From the NCBI RefSeq assembly GCF_009389715.1, contig NC_052409.1, positions 908,001 to 972,000 on the forward strand: 64,000 nucleotides of DNA. The letters run 5' to 3'. The notes under the pieces were generated by a model. It was not told the DNA's origin. It saw only the letters and a list, made by a program, of their open reading frames with translations, and made no database searches. The translations under genes and the position numbers were made by a program. Source of the stretch: Phoenix dactylifera. Taxonomy: Eukaryota > Streptophyta > Magnoliopsida > Arecales > Arecaceae. Shown here in pieces: positions 42,578 through 54,878 of the stretch. How positions within the stretch are numbered: position 1 is the stretch's first letter; every line of letters begins with the position of its first letter.

Positions 42578-43055
42578 GAGCTTGTTTGGCTCGCGGAAAG
42601 CATTTTTCCTTTTAAAAATATAATTTCTGGAAAACAAATTTCTAGAAAGAATATGCCAAGAAAAATACTTTTGGTATGTTTGGTTGACAATGAAAAAGTG
42701 ACAAATTTCCAAAGTACTTATGTTTGGTTGGTCATCCACTTTCCTAAGAAAGTTATGTATAATTTCTATTATGCCCTTAATAAAAATTAGGTCTTTAATG
42801 CCTCTTTAATGCTTCTTTAATGCTGAAGAATCTTTTTGGGAAAAAATAAAAATAAAATGATTCCACCTAATAGGAAAGTAACTTTTTAATGTTTTTCATG
42901 AAAAAACTTTTCCATAAAATGTGAGAATCATATTTCTATGAAAATACAACTATTTCATCTCTCTTCTTTGAAAACTCCAACAAAAAAAAAGACATCTCAT
43001 TACTTTTCCGTTGACCACATTTTCTTTTTTTTTTTTTCGCGAACCAAACGAGCCC
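42578..43055. mobile_element. Tourist-like MITE, complete
   Basis: The termini GAGCTTGTTTGGCTCGCGGA and TTCGCGAACCAAACGAGCCC are inverted repeats, flanked by TTA at 42575-42577 and 43056-43058. A TTA duplication is typical of PIF/Harbinger-derived Tourist elements. The interior is AT-rich and non-coding. A partial relative is at 25946-26345. Confidence 0.8.
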
Positions 43056-43058
43056 TTA

Positions 43059-46000
43059 AACTTTCGCTAAGTATGAAGGTGGAGGCAAATGATAGGACCC
43101 ATCTACCGCTGAGCTGGTTGGTGGAGCCTTGGCGATTCTCTTGCACTCTGAGAGGCATGATTGGCACGTGTCAACATTGGGGGCCTATGCATTTCTTGGA
43201 TGGAAAAAGATAATTGAATTGCCGTACTCTCCATGTTCTCTCACAAGCTTGGGGGATTTACACGCTTCTTGGATGCAAAAACAAGGTCGACAGATCTACC
43301 TTGTGGAAAACTCAACTACCAAGAAATCAATTGAAACATATAGATGTATTAAATTAAATAAATATATTACATTATAAATATAGTTATTTTAAGTAATATT
43401 TCCATGAGAAGGAAAAAATAATCAATCATTTTTCTTTTCTTAGAAATTGAAAGGAAAAGAGATATATTCCATTTTATTATTTGATTTGTTGAAACTTTAG
43501 TATTTAAGATAATTTAAAATCAATATCTATGTATACTTAATATTACTTATTATTTATAATTTTTTAAGAAAATTAGAAGATTTTTTTTGTTTGTGTGTGT
43601 GTAACTAAAGAGTAGCGAAGATTGAAGAATGTAGATTTAAATGATTTAGTAGTACTAAAAATTAAAAATCCATTAATACTCTTGCATATTGTTTTTATAG
43701 TATATCCAGCAATTCTATATTTTATTTTCAAATATACTTTATAGTAACATGATTCAATCGATTGATCCAACGATTTCAACAGTAACCCAGTGAAGCAACC
43801 ACTTGGCCAAGTTGGTCTAGGGTCCATTTGTGGTAAGTAGGATAACTTGGGCAATAATGTGGGATAGGTCAGGTCTTATCATAAATTATTTTATGGGTCT
43901 ATAACGATAACCGGACCTGCAAGATGACTTTTTTAAACAAGAACAACTATGATAGATCATTGCTGGCATGCCTCTTTTCATATTTTTTTTACCGCTCCAT
44001 GATGGTGAGTGAAAAAATTAATTTTAGACCCTATATTAGTTCTCAATTCATTTAAGATGGATCTCCATCAAAGTAAATCTATTTATGCATCTCTTTAAAT
44101 TCTCAAATTTAAGTAACAATAAGATAGATATATTTCTACATCCCTTTCCATTGTATTTCACCTTATTAAATTTGATAAATCAAGAATTAAAAGAGATGCA
44201 TAACCATATTATCTATAATAAGGATCCATTGTAAAATAAATTCAGAACTAATATAGAACCTAGACGTGAGTCTTTATCACCATCAGATGCTGGAGAAGTT
44301 TTTTCATGGAAAGAGATATCAATAATCTATTTTTTATAATTGTTCTTGTCTAAAGAATCTTGTATCATCATGAAGTTGTATAAAAATTCAAGGAAAAAAG
44401 GGCCTGCAGTTAATTTATTGCCCTAATTATCTATGTCATCAAATCCATGCAACCATCAGGCCATCCATGCATATATATTTTGTAATGGTAGTTGATCACC
44501 TTGTTTTAGTATGCCTGTAAAATGGAGAGCCAAGGGGTCAAATCTATTGAAATATCATTTCAAGAGAACTCTAAATTTTAGAACTGGTTTCGCCGGATAA
44601 TAAATATACCTTCCTTCTCATACTCGGAGGCAGCTATTTAGAAATTCATAAAATCACTTTTTATTCTCATTTGAAAAAAGAGGCAAAGAAGTAAATCACG
44701 CCAAATTATTTTTTCATCCTTGTAAGATAGCACTGTAAAAAATCTCATGCCCAAGAGAAAACACCTTGGATTATTTATCTCCTCTCTCCCGATCCAACTT
44801 CTTTTTTTTGTTCTTTTTATTTGTTATTCTGATCTTAGCCGGTGGGTGATGCAGAGATGTTATAGCTGTATGATAATGGAAGCAAGAAAATAAAGCACAA
44901 CACAAAAGCCTGCACATGCATATTACTGGTAATTGAAATGTCCAGTGAATTTTTCATCTTCTAACCTGAAGGTTCCTTTCGACCAAGTGAAGTTTCTTCC
45001 GGGCTTCAGGGAAGGCAGGATGTTAACATGGAGATATTGAAAATATAAATGCATGAATTCTACAAAATATCAGACAAAATCTAAGAATACAATAGCAAGC
45101 TTCATCATAAACAAGGTCTTGTATGACAAACTTTTAAACTTTCATCCCTGAGGCATTTTGTAGAGCTTTCAAGAAACAGTTGGCTTAAGAATCTGAAATC
45201 AAGCGAATGTGAGTTCAATGAATTGGTTTTCTAATCCCATCAAGATGAGAAAAAAAAAAGGGCATGAGAGTTTGCAAAGAGAACAGAAAATATACTGGGA
45301 TTTGCTTTACTTTCTAAGGTATCTCTACAACTATACTTCACCATCTGCTCTGACCTCTTTTTTAATAATGTTCTGAGCCCAATCAGCAGAGTAGATCTAA
45401 GGTTTTATGCATTTCCGGTTCCTGAATAAAAATGCAAAGTACGATCAGAAATACAGGAAAAGCATAAAGCTAAAACCACCGGCGTTAACAAAATTTCAAT
45501 TGTTTTCAGGAGTCCTGACACAAAATTTGGACCATTTTCATATCAAATATCTAAAAATTATCAAAACAAGCCTTTGAGCCAATAATTTCAGAAATCTTGC
45601 AGAAAAATATTGTTGAGAGAATTTACAACTTGGTCTCAAAAAAATAGGCAATCAATTTATGCACCAGATGACATCTGCAAAATGATCAGACTGTAAACAA
45701 GTCGACGAGATGCCAATATTGTATATTTACAGATTAAAATAAATAGCTTTTATATGTATACCCCGTGCAACTATTGTTATTTACATAATAGTCGTTTACG
45801 TTCCATGGTTGGATTCTATTTATAGGTGCTTGTTTGGGCCTCCATCTGGATAAAGAATAGATCAGAAAAAGAATAGAGTAGTCGATTGGGCCGCCAATTG
45901 AGGGAGGTTTAGTGGGGAATAAATCATACAGGAAGGCTTTTATCACCTTGAGCTATGGCATCTATTGTATTTTGATACCTTGAGACTCCTACATAGAGAT

Positions 46001-47024
46001 CTATGCAACCACGGTCGGTTTTTGACCATTCTTCAATCCATCCTAAAACACACACATAGACATATCCACTACCACCAACCTACTCCTGCTTCACTTCATC
46101 GCCCCTACTCATTTTGTTAAGCAGCAGCACTGCTGCCATTACAGAGTTCCTTCCCTGTAAACAACATTGTAGCTGTCACTGATTGTCATTTTGACAAGGA
46201 TGCCACTGCAATTGAATCATGGTGTAAGATATGGTAATCAATAGATTTTTTGGATGCTTGGGTTCCCTATCAAATGGCAAAGAGAGAAATCCACGCATGG
46301 CAGATGAATCAAATGAATAAAAGTACTAAAAGAGATAATTTAGCAGGCGGTTAAAAACAAAAAGGTGTACATAAAACTAAAATTTCTAAAGGTATGAAAA
46401 AAGGATCAAGTGACATGCATTCAAGGTTGTTGTGGCAATCCAAGAGACTTTTCAGGCATCATAGGCTTAAACTAAAGGGTTGACCCTGAGCTAACTCTTC
46501 AAATTTGTGATAGATTACTTATGGTTTCAAGAGGAGGCTCCATGTGTGAGTGATATGCACACAATAAACTATTAATTGGTCGAGACAAAAAGAAAATTGA
46601 AAGCTAAATTGCAGAGGAAGTTGCATTGAATGAAGTTTCAAAATCAGGTGAACTTATACAGAGTATGCAAAATACGCCATCAACTTAAATATAAGCACTC
46701 TATGCACCTTAGATAACACAAGTGATCCTCCACGGTCATGACTTAAAGTAAAATTGAAAGTGTAAGACCACAAATTTCAGAAGGAATCAGAGATTAGCAA
46801 GGTGTAGAATACCCTTAAGTGGTCGTATTTTTCTGCTAGGACAAGCACTGCCAATCATGCAATCGATGATAGTAAGAGCCAATTGAATAGCCATCTGTAT
46901 TGCCAATCATAGTACATCATATTCACACAATTGAAGACACATTGTAAAGGATATTGCCATCTAACTCGTGCAAAAAAATACATCAATTTGAACATCAATG
47001 TACATAAGTTATTTGAAACTTTTA
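43059..47024. other. AT-rich intergenic region, no gene recognised
   Basis: No long frame, no repeat domain and no RNA gene were recognised. The sequence shows no match to the duplicated units of the left part, so the duplication zone ends before it. The part nearest 47024 is the probable 3' flank of DPH1. Confidence 0.5.
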
Positions 47025-48449
47025 CTAAAAGAATTCCTTACCAATATTTCTCCTGGGTCTTCTCTCACTGGTAGAAGTCCTCTTCCTAACATAAGAGCTA
47101 TTCCAGTCCCCTCCATCCTGAGCATAATAATCCATCGCATAATCTGTTTCTTTACCATAACTATTGCACTTGCAGCCACAGGATCCACCCTCGCAACCAC
47201 CAGATATCGAACAGCTCTCCTCCTTCTTTGCCATGCGTCCACAGTTAGAATTCTTTGGTTCTGTCCTCCTGTCATTCTCCCACCAACCGGGAACATACCC
47301 CAGAGCAATCTCCAGCTCAAATGTCGTCAGAAGTGGCCTTGGGAACCCCTCCCCCCAGTCAATGGAAAGCCGAGGGCAAGCAATCTGCACCCATGCATCG
47401 ACCGAGTCCCCGAACAAAGCAATCCTCCCCGGTGTAATTTCCGACATCAGCACCACTGAATATTCCAGCCCCTTCTCCTCCATGTGCTCCACCACTCTGT
47501 CCAAAACCCTAGTATTCCCCTGTCTGCCTAGAGTCCCAAGAATAACACCCCAATTTCTGGCCTCCCTGGCTGCCAGTATCGCATCTTTCCTCGCCTTCTT
47601 CATTCCCTCATGGTCATACTGTTCCAAGACGAGCACGCCGAGGTAGGGATCGTACCGGAAAGCCCGGATCCCCGGATTGGCGATCATGAACGCCTCGAGA
47701 TGGAACCGACCGTCTGCGACGAAGACGAGATCCTCCATCCCCCTGCTCTTGGGGATCGTAGGGGCCGTGCACCCGAGGACCTCCCCGGCGGAGAGCGGCT
47801 TAGCCTGGGGGACGGTGATGTCATACCCCTCGGAGGACAGGATCGATTTGGCGGCGTGGACGGCGGCAACGAACTGGACGGTGCCGGCGAGGGCCAGTTT
47901 AGAAGATGGGGGGAAGGCGGAGCGGACGGCAGCGGCGAGGCGTTGAACATCGATGCGGATGTCGACGAAGACGTAGTGGGTGGGGAGGCGGGCGGAGGGG
48001 ACGGGGACAAGGCAGGAGTGGCCGTAGTGAACGAGGAGGTCGGCTTGGAGAGCGGAGGCGGCGAAGTCGTCGAGGCAGCAGGCGCCGTAGGTGGGGTCGG
48101 CGAGGACGAGGATGTCTTCGGCGGCGGCGGAGGAGGAGCGGAGGATGTCGGCGAGGGGGAGGGCGTACATAAGGAGGCCGTCGGGGAGCTGGAGGACGAC
48201 GCGGCGGGCGGCGGAAGAGACGACGCGGTGGACGGTCTTGTGGATCTCGAAGTCGTAGTTGGAGGGGAGGAGGGCGGCGGCGGCGTTGAGCGCTGGGTCC
48301 GACAGGATCTCCAACGGGATCTGGCTCTTCACGAACCGCTTCGGGGCTGGCTTCTTCTTCGTCGTCGGCTTCTCGCCGCCATCGTCGGATTTAGGGCTAG
48401 GGTTTGGACGAGCGGAGAGAGGCAGGTTCGAATTGCTGACGTCCGCCAT
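47025..48449 (-). CDS. DPH1: Diphthamide biosynthesis protein 1 (radical ACP-transferase subunit)
   Basis: An uninterrupted frame of 474 codons. DPH1 with DPH2 forms the [4Fe-4S] enzyme that transfers a 3-amino-3-carboxypropyl group from S-adenosylmethionine to a histidine of elongation factor 2, the first step of diphthamide synthesis in the cytosol. The cluster cysteines are visible: Cys124 in DPTYGACCLDD, Cys227 in GEVLGCTAP and Cys358 in VQIACPRLSIDWGEGF. Other family landmarks are VLQLPDGLLMYALPLADIL and RYDPYLGVL. The first 40 residues are a low-complexity basic leader. A cysteine-rich tail (six Cys between 403 and 428) follows the last domain. The start MADVSNSN is the first ATG of the frame. 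The 5' half is very GC-rich on the coding strand. A possible donor (TTGGTAAGG) lies near the end, so the last residues could be spliced differently. Confidence 0.95.
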   Translation of the reverse strand: MADVSNSNLPLSARPNPSPKSDDGGEKPTTKKKPAPKRFVKSQIPLEILSDPALNAAAALLPSNYDFEIHKTVHRVVSSAARRVVLQLPDGLLMYALPLADILRSSSAAAEDILVLADPTYGACCLDDFAASALQADLLVHYGHSCLVPVPSARLPTHYVFVDIRIDVQRLAAAVRSAFPPSSKLALAGTVQFVAAVHAAKSILSSEGYDITVPQAKPLSAGEVLGCTAPTIPKSRGMEDLVFVADGRFHLEAFMIANPGIRAFRYDPYLGVLVLEQYDHEGMKKARKDAILAAREARNWGVILGTLGRQGNTRVLDRVVEHMEEKGLEYSVVLMSEITPGRIALFGDSVDAWVQIACPRLSIDWGEGFPRPLLTTFELEIALGYVPGWWENDRRTEPKNSNCGRMAKKEESCSISGGCEGGSCGCKCNSYGKETDYAMDYYAQDGGDWNSSYVRKRTSTSERRPRRNIGKEFF

Positions 48450-48588
48450 ATGCGCTGCTCGATTCAGCTGCAGGTTTTTGAAGGGAGTTTATTCAAGCTT
48501 CTGAAGGCGTTTGAGGAAGTGAGCATCTTTAATCCAACCGATCTACAATATGATTCGTCATTTATTATTAAAAACACAGTTTTCAGAT

Positions 48589-48593
48589 GCGGG

Positions 48594-48636
<43 letters not shown>

Positions 48637-48661
48637 GCGTGTTCGATCCACGCTCACCGCA
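48589..48661 (+). tRNA. trnF-GAA: tRNA-Phe (GAA)
   Basis: A 73-nt cloverleaf starting GCGGGGATAGCTCAGTTGG, with anticodon GAA at 48622-48624, a five-pair anticodon stem (TCAGA/TCTGA) and T-arm GCGTG-TTCGATC-CACGC. It ends at position 73 with A and has no encoded CCA and no intron. The acceptor stem has a G5-A68 mismatch, which I recall as normal for plant cytosolic tRNA-Phe. A-box and B-box promoters are internal. The downstream sequence is A/T-rich, but a clear T-run terminator within 20 bases is not obvious. It lies 140 bp from the DPH1 start, in the opposite direction. Confidence 0.97.
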
Positions 48662-50200
48662 ATAATTTAAAATTTTATCAATTAATTATATTCAAATTTT
48701 AAATTAAATTTCAAATTGTAAATGAGTGATTTTTGAATCTTACTTCTGACTAATCTAACATGTTTAACTAAATTATTTTGGAGCAATTTTCTATACCAAT
48801 AATAATCTTTTCAAAACTAAGATGCGTAGACTAAAATGATGTGTAGCATTAACAACAATCGATTGTTTTAAGCTTTTGTATGGAATGGCATTTTTGACAT
48901 AAAGTATTTTCTGATACATTGACTACTAAATTTTTTTCTGCACAATTAAAAGTATTATGGTTACGATCAAACAAATAAATGAAATTGCTCCATAGCTATC
49001 TCGGATAGATCGATAATTTAAGTAACTATGATCGGCTAAGTAGATGATGCCGGTTTGCATGATTATGAAGTGCACTGGGATGTAAGGTTGCATGCTTTTA
49101 TGCATCATGCTAAAACATGTTACTCATGTTTTAAAATCCAACTCGAGTTGGTTCCATATTCAGTGTATGTGCTATTATCATTAATCCCTATAATATATAT
49201 TTTTTTCTATACTAATTCAACCTAAACTGGGTTGCTGCATTCTGGTTTGAACACAACACAAGCTCAATGAGGATCTGTAGTATCTAAACCTATTTGATTG
49301 GAATTGGCCTAGATTCAATTATTCCATGCTATAGGCTTTTTTAAAAAAAATGGAAGGCCCGTTTAGGATTTTTCTGTGGACATGCATAATGCATTATGGT
49401 TGTACGAACTATGATTGTACCCTCACATTTGTATTGTTCATAATTTTTGCAAGGTTTTTGAGTTTTTTTACTCTTTTCCCAGATTCACGATATAGATTTG
49501 AGAACCTGATTGAATGCGTGTTTTTCCTTAAAGCATTATTTACATTTCATGATTTTGCAATTCTATTTACCCATGTTAAATAGCCACCAATACATGATGA
49601 GAGCAATGGCAAATATATCATATTATAACAATGGTCTAACTGTTCATGCACAATATGCTGTGGCCAGTGACAATATCCACAACTAGATTGAGACTCAATT
49701 ACAAAATGAAATTTTTCAAGTTCATAATTTCCTCGCATGGTGTCTTTTTCAAACATGTTAGGCAAATGAAGCTTTGCTCTAGGGGTACGACTGCTCCTCA
49801 GAGTTTGTCGTACCTCGTCGATAGAAGGGTTTTTTGATATTTTGCATTTGAAACAGAATCAAAGGGAATTTCTTTCCCTTTGGAGGGTGATAATACTTTG
49901 ACCATATCATCCAATCCAAAAGGAAATAGATGATATAATAGTAGAAAATGTTGATGTAAGTGTTGATATTTAACCTCTTTAATATAATTTCTTTCTCTAT
50001 TCTCTATATTGACACTTGACAGGATCAAGTAGTAGACTAGTGGGTAGTAGAGAGGTGCCCCCTTGTTCAAACCTCTTTCTTTTGATCATGGCCTAATCGC
50101 ATGGTGGCATAAGAATTTGATCCGAACTCGCTTTTAATGGAAAGAAATGGGCCCGTACCAACTCAATCAATTGACTCGATATGCTCGCCATGAGCGTCTC
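48662..50200. other. Intergenic region, no gene recognised
   Basis: AT-rich, with short scattered frames only. No repeats of the left region were recognised. Confidence 0.5.
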
Positions 50201-50214
50201 CATAAGGCTTCCAA

Positions 50215-50332
50215 AGCCCATCCGGCCCAGCTTTATTCGGTCCAACAGGCCCACATGCCATTATCGTAATTCCCTTGAGAAACATGTCCTGGAACGGAGA
50301 AAACGCGAAGCTAGGGTTTGCCGCTAGGGTTT
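50215..50332 (+). promoter_or_regulatory. Site II and telo-box promoter motifs of RPL18a
   Basis: Site II words (reverse complements of TGGGCC or TGGGCT) are at 50215-50220, 50224-50229 and 50248-50253. Two telo boxes (TAGGGTTT) are at 50312-50319 and 50325-50332. From established plant work, this pairing drives growth-linked expression of ribosomal-protein genes through TCP and Trb/Pur-alpha-type factors. The spacing and order upstream of ATG 50429 fit. Confidence 0.75.
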
Positions 50333-50428
50333 CTGAATACATTAACCTCCTCGTTTCCTGCAGAAAGAGAGTTTCTCTGAGGGCGGAGGCGGTGCGTCGT
50401 TGCAGCAGCGTCGGAGTTAGCGAGATCG

Positions 50429-53356
50429 ATGGGCAACTTCAGGGTAAGATCACTCCCAAACCTAAAGAATTCTCCTTTTCTTCTCTCCTCTTCCGCCGCC
50501 GCCTCCAAAATACTGGAGATTGGATCGAAAAAGATCACGATCTCCCGGACCGCTGGTAGCTCTCGATGGATCGCTAGATAGTAGGCTCCATTCGGCCCCA
50601 TACACCTGAAGCATCTCTGGTTTCGAAATGCCGCCGATCTTTGGATCGGGTTTGATCTGAGTCCATCAAGATTTCGTGTGCAATTTAGTCAAAATTGCGT
50701 GACTTTATCAAAGAAAGGTTTTACCAAGAGTGATGAGCCCAACCCATCTCCGAATGCCATCATTTTTCTCTTTTTTGGGTGTATGGATTGGGATTTATGA
50801 GCTTTTTTCTCTATTATTTTTAATTGTTCTTTGAGTTAGGTTTTCCTTTTCTGTTTTTTTCGTTGTTAATTTTGTCGTTTCTGGCTGAATATTGATTGTT
50901 TTCATGGTGATGGATGGGATTTGGGGGGCAGTTTCATCAGTACCAGGTGGTGGGTCGAGCCCTCCCGACCCCGTCGGATGAACACCCCAAGATTTACCGC
51001 ATGAAGCTCTGGGCTACCAACGAAGTCCGAGCTAAATCCAAGTTCTGGTAACAAGGAATTCTCGCTTCAACCTTATTTCCCGCCTTCCTAAGCATATTTT
51101 GTTTCCGCTTTTTCTTTCTCATTAAGTTGTATTATCTTTTGGTACATTTTAAAAATTTCAGGTATTTCTTGAGGAAGCTGAAGAAGGTGAAAAAGAGCAA
51201 TGGACAAGTGCTCGCCATTAATGAGGTTAGTTCGTTCATTTTTTTCTTGATCTTCACTCTCTTCTTATTTTCAAACTTATGCTTATTGAAGTTTTGGTGA
51301 TTGTTCTGTGTCTTTTGAGATGTGACTTTTAGTCCTGCCGTAAGTGTGTAGTTTGGCACAAATTATGTTCTGATATGATTATATTTAAGTATTGATTGGT
51401 GCATCTCCATGTCTCTAAAGTTTCAACTGAATCATCACCTATACCAGCATACATATGTTGCTCTGTTTTGGCATAAGTTGATGGCTGTTGCTGTCTTTCA
51501 CTTGAGTTAAGATGTTTTGCGGAATGATGAACATTGTAGGAATTGCCCACTGTCATTGTTAAACTCAGGCGTATATGATTTAGTATTCCATTGTATGACT
51601 GAATTTGCTTTGACGTCTTAGTCGGACCAGGAGACCATGGTTCCTTTGTTAGTTGATTGTGATAGTTGGATTTAATTTGAGCTATTCTTTCCATGATTAC
51701 ATCCTTAGATACATTGTTTGGATCTTAAATTCTTGTCTACGACAAGAACACGGGCTCTATGATACTTTTCCTAGATGCTTTCAGTTCCTTTGTTTTGCTA
51801 GCATTGCTCCTTTACTGATTTTCAGGTAGCTGAACTACCTGGGGTCAGTTTTACTTGATTTTGTCTTTCATTTTATTTGCAAATAGAAATGTATGAATAA
51901 AAGTGAGGTAGGACAGAGCATACTTGCTTTTCACCTTAGCCAATTTCTGATAATCTACCCATTCAGAACATTTTTTAAAAGGAAATTGCTGTCCTGCTGT
52001 GAAGATTGACATCTCTTCTTCTTTTTGGAGGGATAAAATTTATATTGAGAATGGATATATCTAGTTAGAGTCATATACATGCCCTGGGTTTGCTATGCAA
52101 GATGTGTAACTGTTAGATAAGGTGGTCAGACACCAGGACATGGACAGATATGCCTATCGAAATATAGGTTCTTGATTAACTTAGTTTTGGTGAGCTTTGT
52201 GGTTGAATTTTTGGAGCCGAAACCAATCAATTAGTAACCATAAAGGAAAAAAAATGAAAATAGAAATCTAGAAGATACAAAAATTTGTTTACTTGTAACT
52301 GCCCTTGTTGGGGTATCATCTGCTGTTGTTTATGCTTTGTTAGTAGCTTTTCTTTTACAGTTCTCTTGGTGGATTAGTACTCAGTTGAACTTCTTTCCCG
52401 TATAATATTTTATCTATTAAATGATGAATCTGGATATTGACAATGCAAAGAGGCATATTGTTAACAACCATGCAAAAGCAAGTTTTAGGGATCCTTAAAA
52501 GACATTGCTTGTCCTGCCCGTTTATTTTATTTGGGTAATTATTGATGTCTTCCTGTTCATTTCCTAACCATTTCTCCCTACATTGACTACGTCGTTGCAT
52601 GTAACCCTTTGATAGGGTTGATTATGAACTTTAAAAAGTTGGTCAGAAATGGCTGATCGTGGCTGGATGATTATAAGTACTTTCAGCTTCTGGTTGTCAT
52701 TGTGTTACAACCTGTGAACGCTCAATCAGAACCTGTGATAAATGCCATTGTTTTATTCATGTTATTATATTTCAACTCAAAGTTTTTATTTTTTTTCTAA
52801 AGCATCTTGGAACTTTGTTCAAAATATTCAATCGAGATATGCAGTGTTTTGTCTTAGCATTGCCCAGAATTTTAAGTTGCTGGTATGCCTCTGACATCCA
52901 TGGAACTTGGTGGGATTGTCTTTGGGAAAATTAGATCCTACAACTCCCTTAGTTATTCTGGTTTGTATTGATGCCTATAAACTAATTTAGAGCTGCTTTA
53001 TGATGTGAGGCCAGATATTTGAGAGGAAACCAACAAAGATCAAGAACTATGGCATCTGGCTGAGGTACCAGAGCAGGACTGGTTATCACAACATGTACAA
53101 GGAGTACAGGGACACCACATTGAATGGTGCTGTTGAGCAGATGTACAATGAGATGGCATCCCGTCACCGTGTCAGGCACCATTGCATTCAAATCATCAAG
53201 ACTGCTACAATCCCTGCCAAACTCTGCAAGCGTGAGAGCACCAAGCAGTTCCATGATTCAAAGATCAAATTTCCCCTTGTCTTCAAGAAAGTCAGGCCCC
53301 CTACCAGGAAGCTGAAGACCACCTATAAGGCCTCCCGCCCCAATCTATTTATGTAG
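50429..53356 (+). CDS. RPL18A: 60S ribosomal protein L18a (eL20)
   Basis: Four exons, 50429-50443, 50932-51047, 51162-51225 and 53015-53356, give 178 codons plus stop, the standard plant length. It is a structural protein of the large cytosolic subunit. The sequence starts [19 protein letters not shown] and contains [58 protein letters not shown] and the C-terminus [13 protein letters not shown]. All borders are GT-AG and phases agree. The first exon encodes only five residues, so the start was set from the conserved MG.FRFHQYQ N-terminus. Intron 3 is long (about 1.8 kb). The promoter has site II and telo-box motifs just upstream. Confidence 0.96.
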
Positions 53357-54316
53357 GAGAGTAAGCGGCGAGCACGTTCCCAAATGTTTTCTTTTGGGTA
53401 TGCTCCAGATTTTCTTCGTTTCATGGATTGTTGGATTTTGTGAGTCTCTTCCAGAGGTTAAACATTGCAATTCGCTTTTCTGTTTTTGGGTAGGAGCTTT
53501 GTGTAAGACCTTCTAAAGTGGTTTAGTTGATTTGCTGCAACTATGGGTAACAAGTTGTTTTTCACTATATTTTTTGGCATAAGTCTGTTTGACTATATTG
53601 TATTGGTAGCACGAACGAGTCATTGTTCCTTTCTGAGTTCTGGTTTTCTGGGTTCTCTTCTCCGCAGAGTGCAGGGAACTAAATCAGAATTTATCATTTT
53701 GCTGCATTGCAATTAGGTGACTGCGAAATAATTTCAAGAACCATGCCCTTTGGAGACAGAAATTTGAACATGAGGTTCAAGACGGATGCGTGGTGTTTAT
53801 CTTGGGAGCAAAGAATGTGTGTTGTTTATGATTTTTTTTTCCTACTTGTTGAACGATGATGCAAGGAGTTGATGATTCAATCATATTAATTGCGTCATTG
53901 AGCCTCTGTTTGCCCAAGTGATTGCTCTGGAGGTTTTTTGAGCCCTCCTGGGGACTGAAGGGGGATGATGTAGACTGAATTGTCGAAAAGATCGTCAGCA
54001 GTAATTGCAGGTGAAATTGTAACCATGTGGTGGGATCTTGCTCATGGTTGAATGTTGGATTGAGCGTAGGAGATACTGGAATGGAGATTTGGTGCGGTCT
54101 GTGGATGATGAAAAGTTGTGATTCCTTTCAGGCCGTACGGACCCTCATGGGATGGTGAAAAGTTGTGATTTTTTTTAAGGCCGTGCATGTGTTTTGGAAG
54201 ACATGCTATGTAGCTATTTCTCCATCTTTGCCGTTGCACCAAAAATAAATGAATAAAAAAAGATAAAAATTTTTAATATGTTAGGAAAGAAATGTCTTTC
54301 ATTTGGCCAGGCGTGG
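53357..54316. other. 3' flank of RPL18a, no gene recognised
   Basis: The start is the probable 3' untranslated region. The rest is moderately AT-rich with a short repeated phrase GATGGTGAAAAGTTGTGATT (two versions, about 54105 and 54153). No frame or RNA gene is convincing. Confidence 0.5.
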
Positions 54317-54333
54317 GCGGTTCGGATAGGTGC

Positions 54334-54699
54334 TTTTTTTTTTTTGGGTTAAAAAAAAGAGGAAGGAGGGAGGAAGAAACAAGCTTATTCCCGCGTAGCA
54401 GCTTTCATCCTGCCAGAAGAATGTTCAATGCGGGCAGAAATGATCGTATGTTGGGCATCCCAACCGGTTTTACTCATATTCTCCCCATCTGTGGGCCTGA
54501 TTCAATTATCCTTCTGGGTTCCGGTTTCTGGGTTCCGGTACGAATATCACGTATGAGTACATCACATCTAGCACCAGTAAGACCTCCATATTCTAGCAGA
54601 GAGTATTCAGTTTTCATAATTTAATCGATGCTCATGTATTTTAAACTCAAAACCATTTGATTGAAAGTAAGAATAGGCTCCTATTTGGCCACCACCACA
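54334..54699 (-). mobile_element. SINE, minus strand, diverged
   Basis: A T-run at 54334-54345 is the reversed poly(A) tail. The words AGAAGAATGTTCAATGCGGG, TTTTACTCATA and CATCACATCTAGCACCA correspond in reverse to the SINE body at 27518-27905. The target duplication is imperfect: GCGGTTCGGATAGGTGC at 54317-54333 and GTGGCTCGGATACGTGC at 54700-54716 (14 of 17). Its greater divergence suggests it is older than the other two SINEs. It lies about 180 bp upstream of the CtpA start codon. Confidence 0.75.
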
Positions 54700-54878
54700 G
54701 TGGCTCGGATACGTGCTTTTCCCCGCCCAATCGGACCGAACCTAAAGGCCAATTCGTGCCGGCAAATAAGGTCTCTCCTCTCCGCCCCTCAGCGTTCGGC
54801 CGCTATTCCCTGAAGGCAAGAGAAAGCGATAAGCGGGGAGTCGCTTGGGCAAAAGCGAACTCCCACTCCCCCAGGTGA

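Noticed and set aside
43573-43854. A 93-codon minus-strand frame
   Set aside because: AT-rich composition and no recognisable motif; not separable from chance.
47610-48623. A 337-codon frame opposite DPH1
   Set aside because: A Gly/Glu-rich shadow of the GC-rich DPH1 coding strand; it ends inside the tRNA gene. DPH1 on the other strand has clear domain motifs.
53849-53960. Box C/D snoRNA downstream of RPL18a
   Set aside because: GATGATG and CTGA words are present, but the spacing and terminal stem do not fit a snoRNA.
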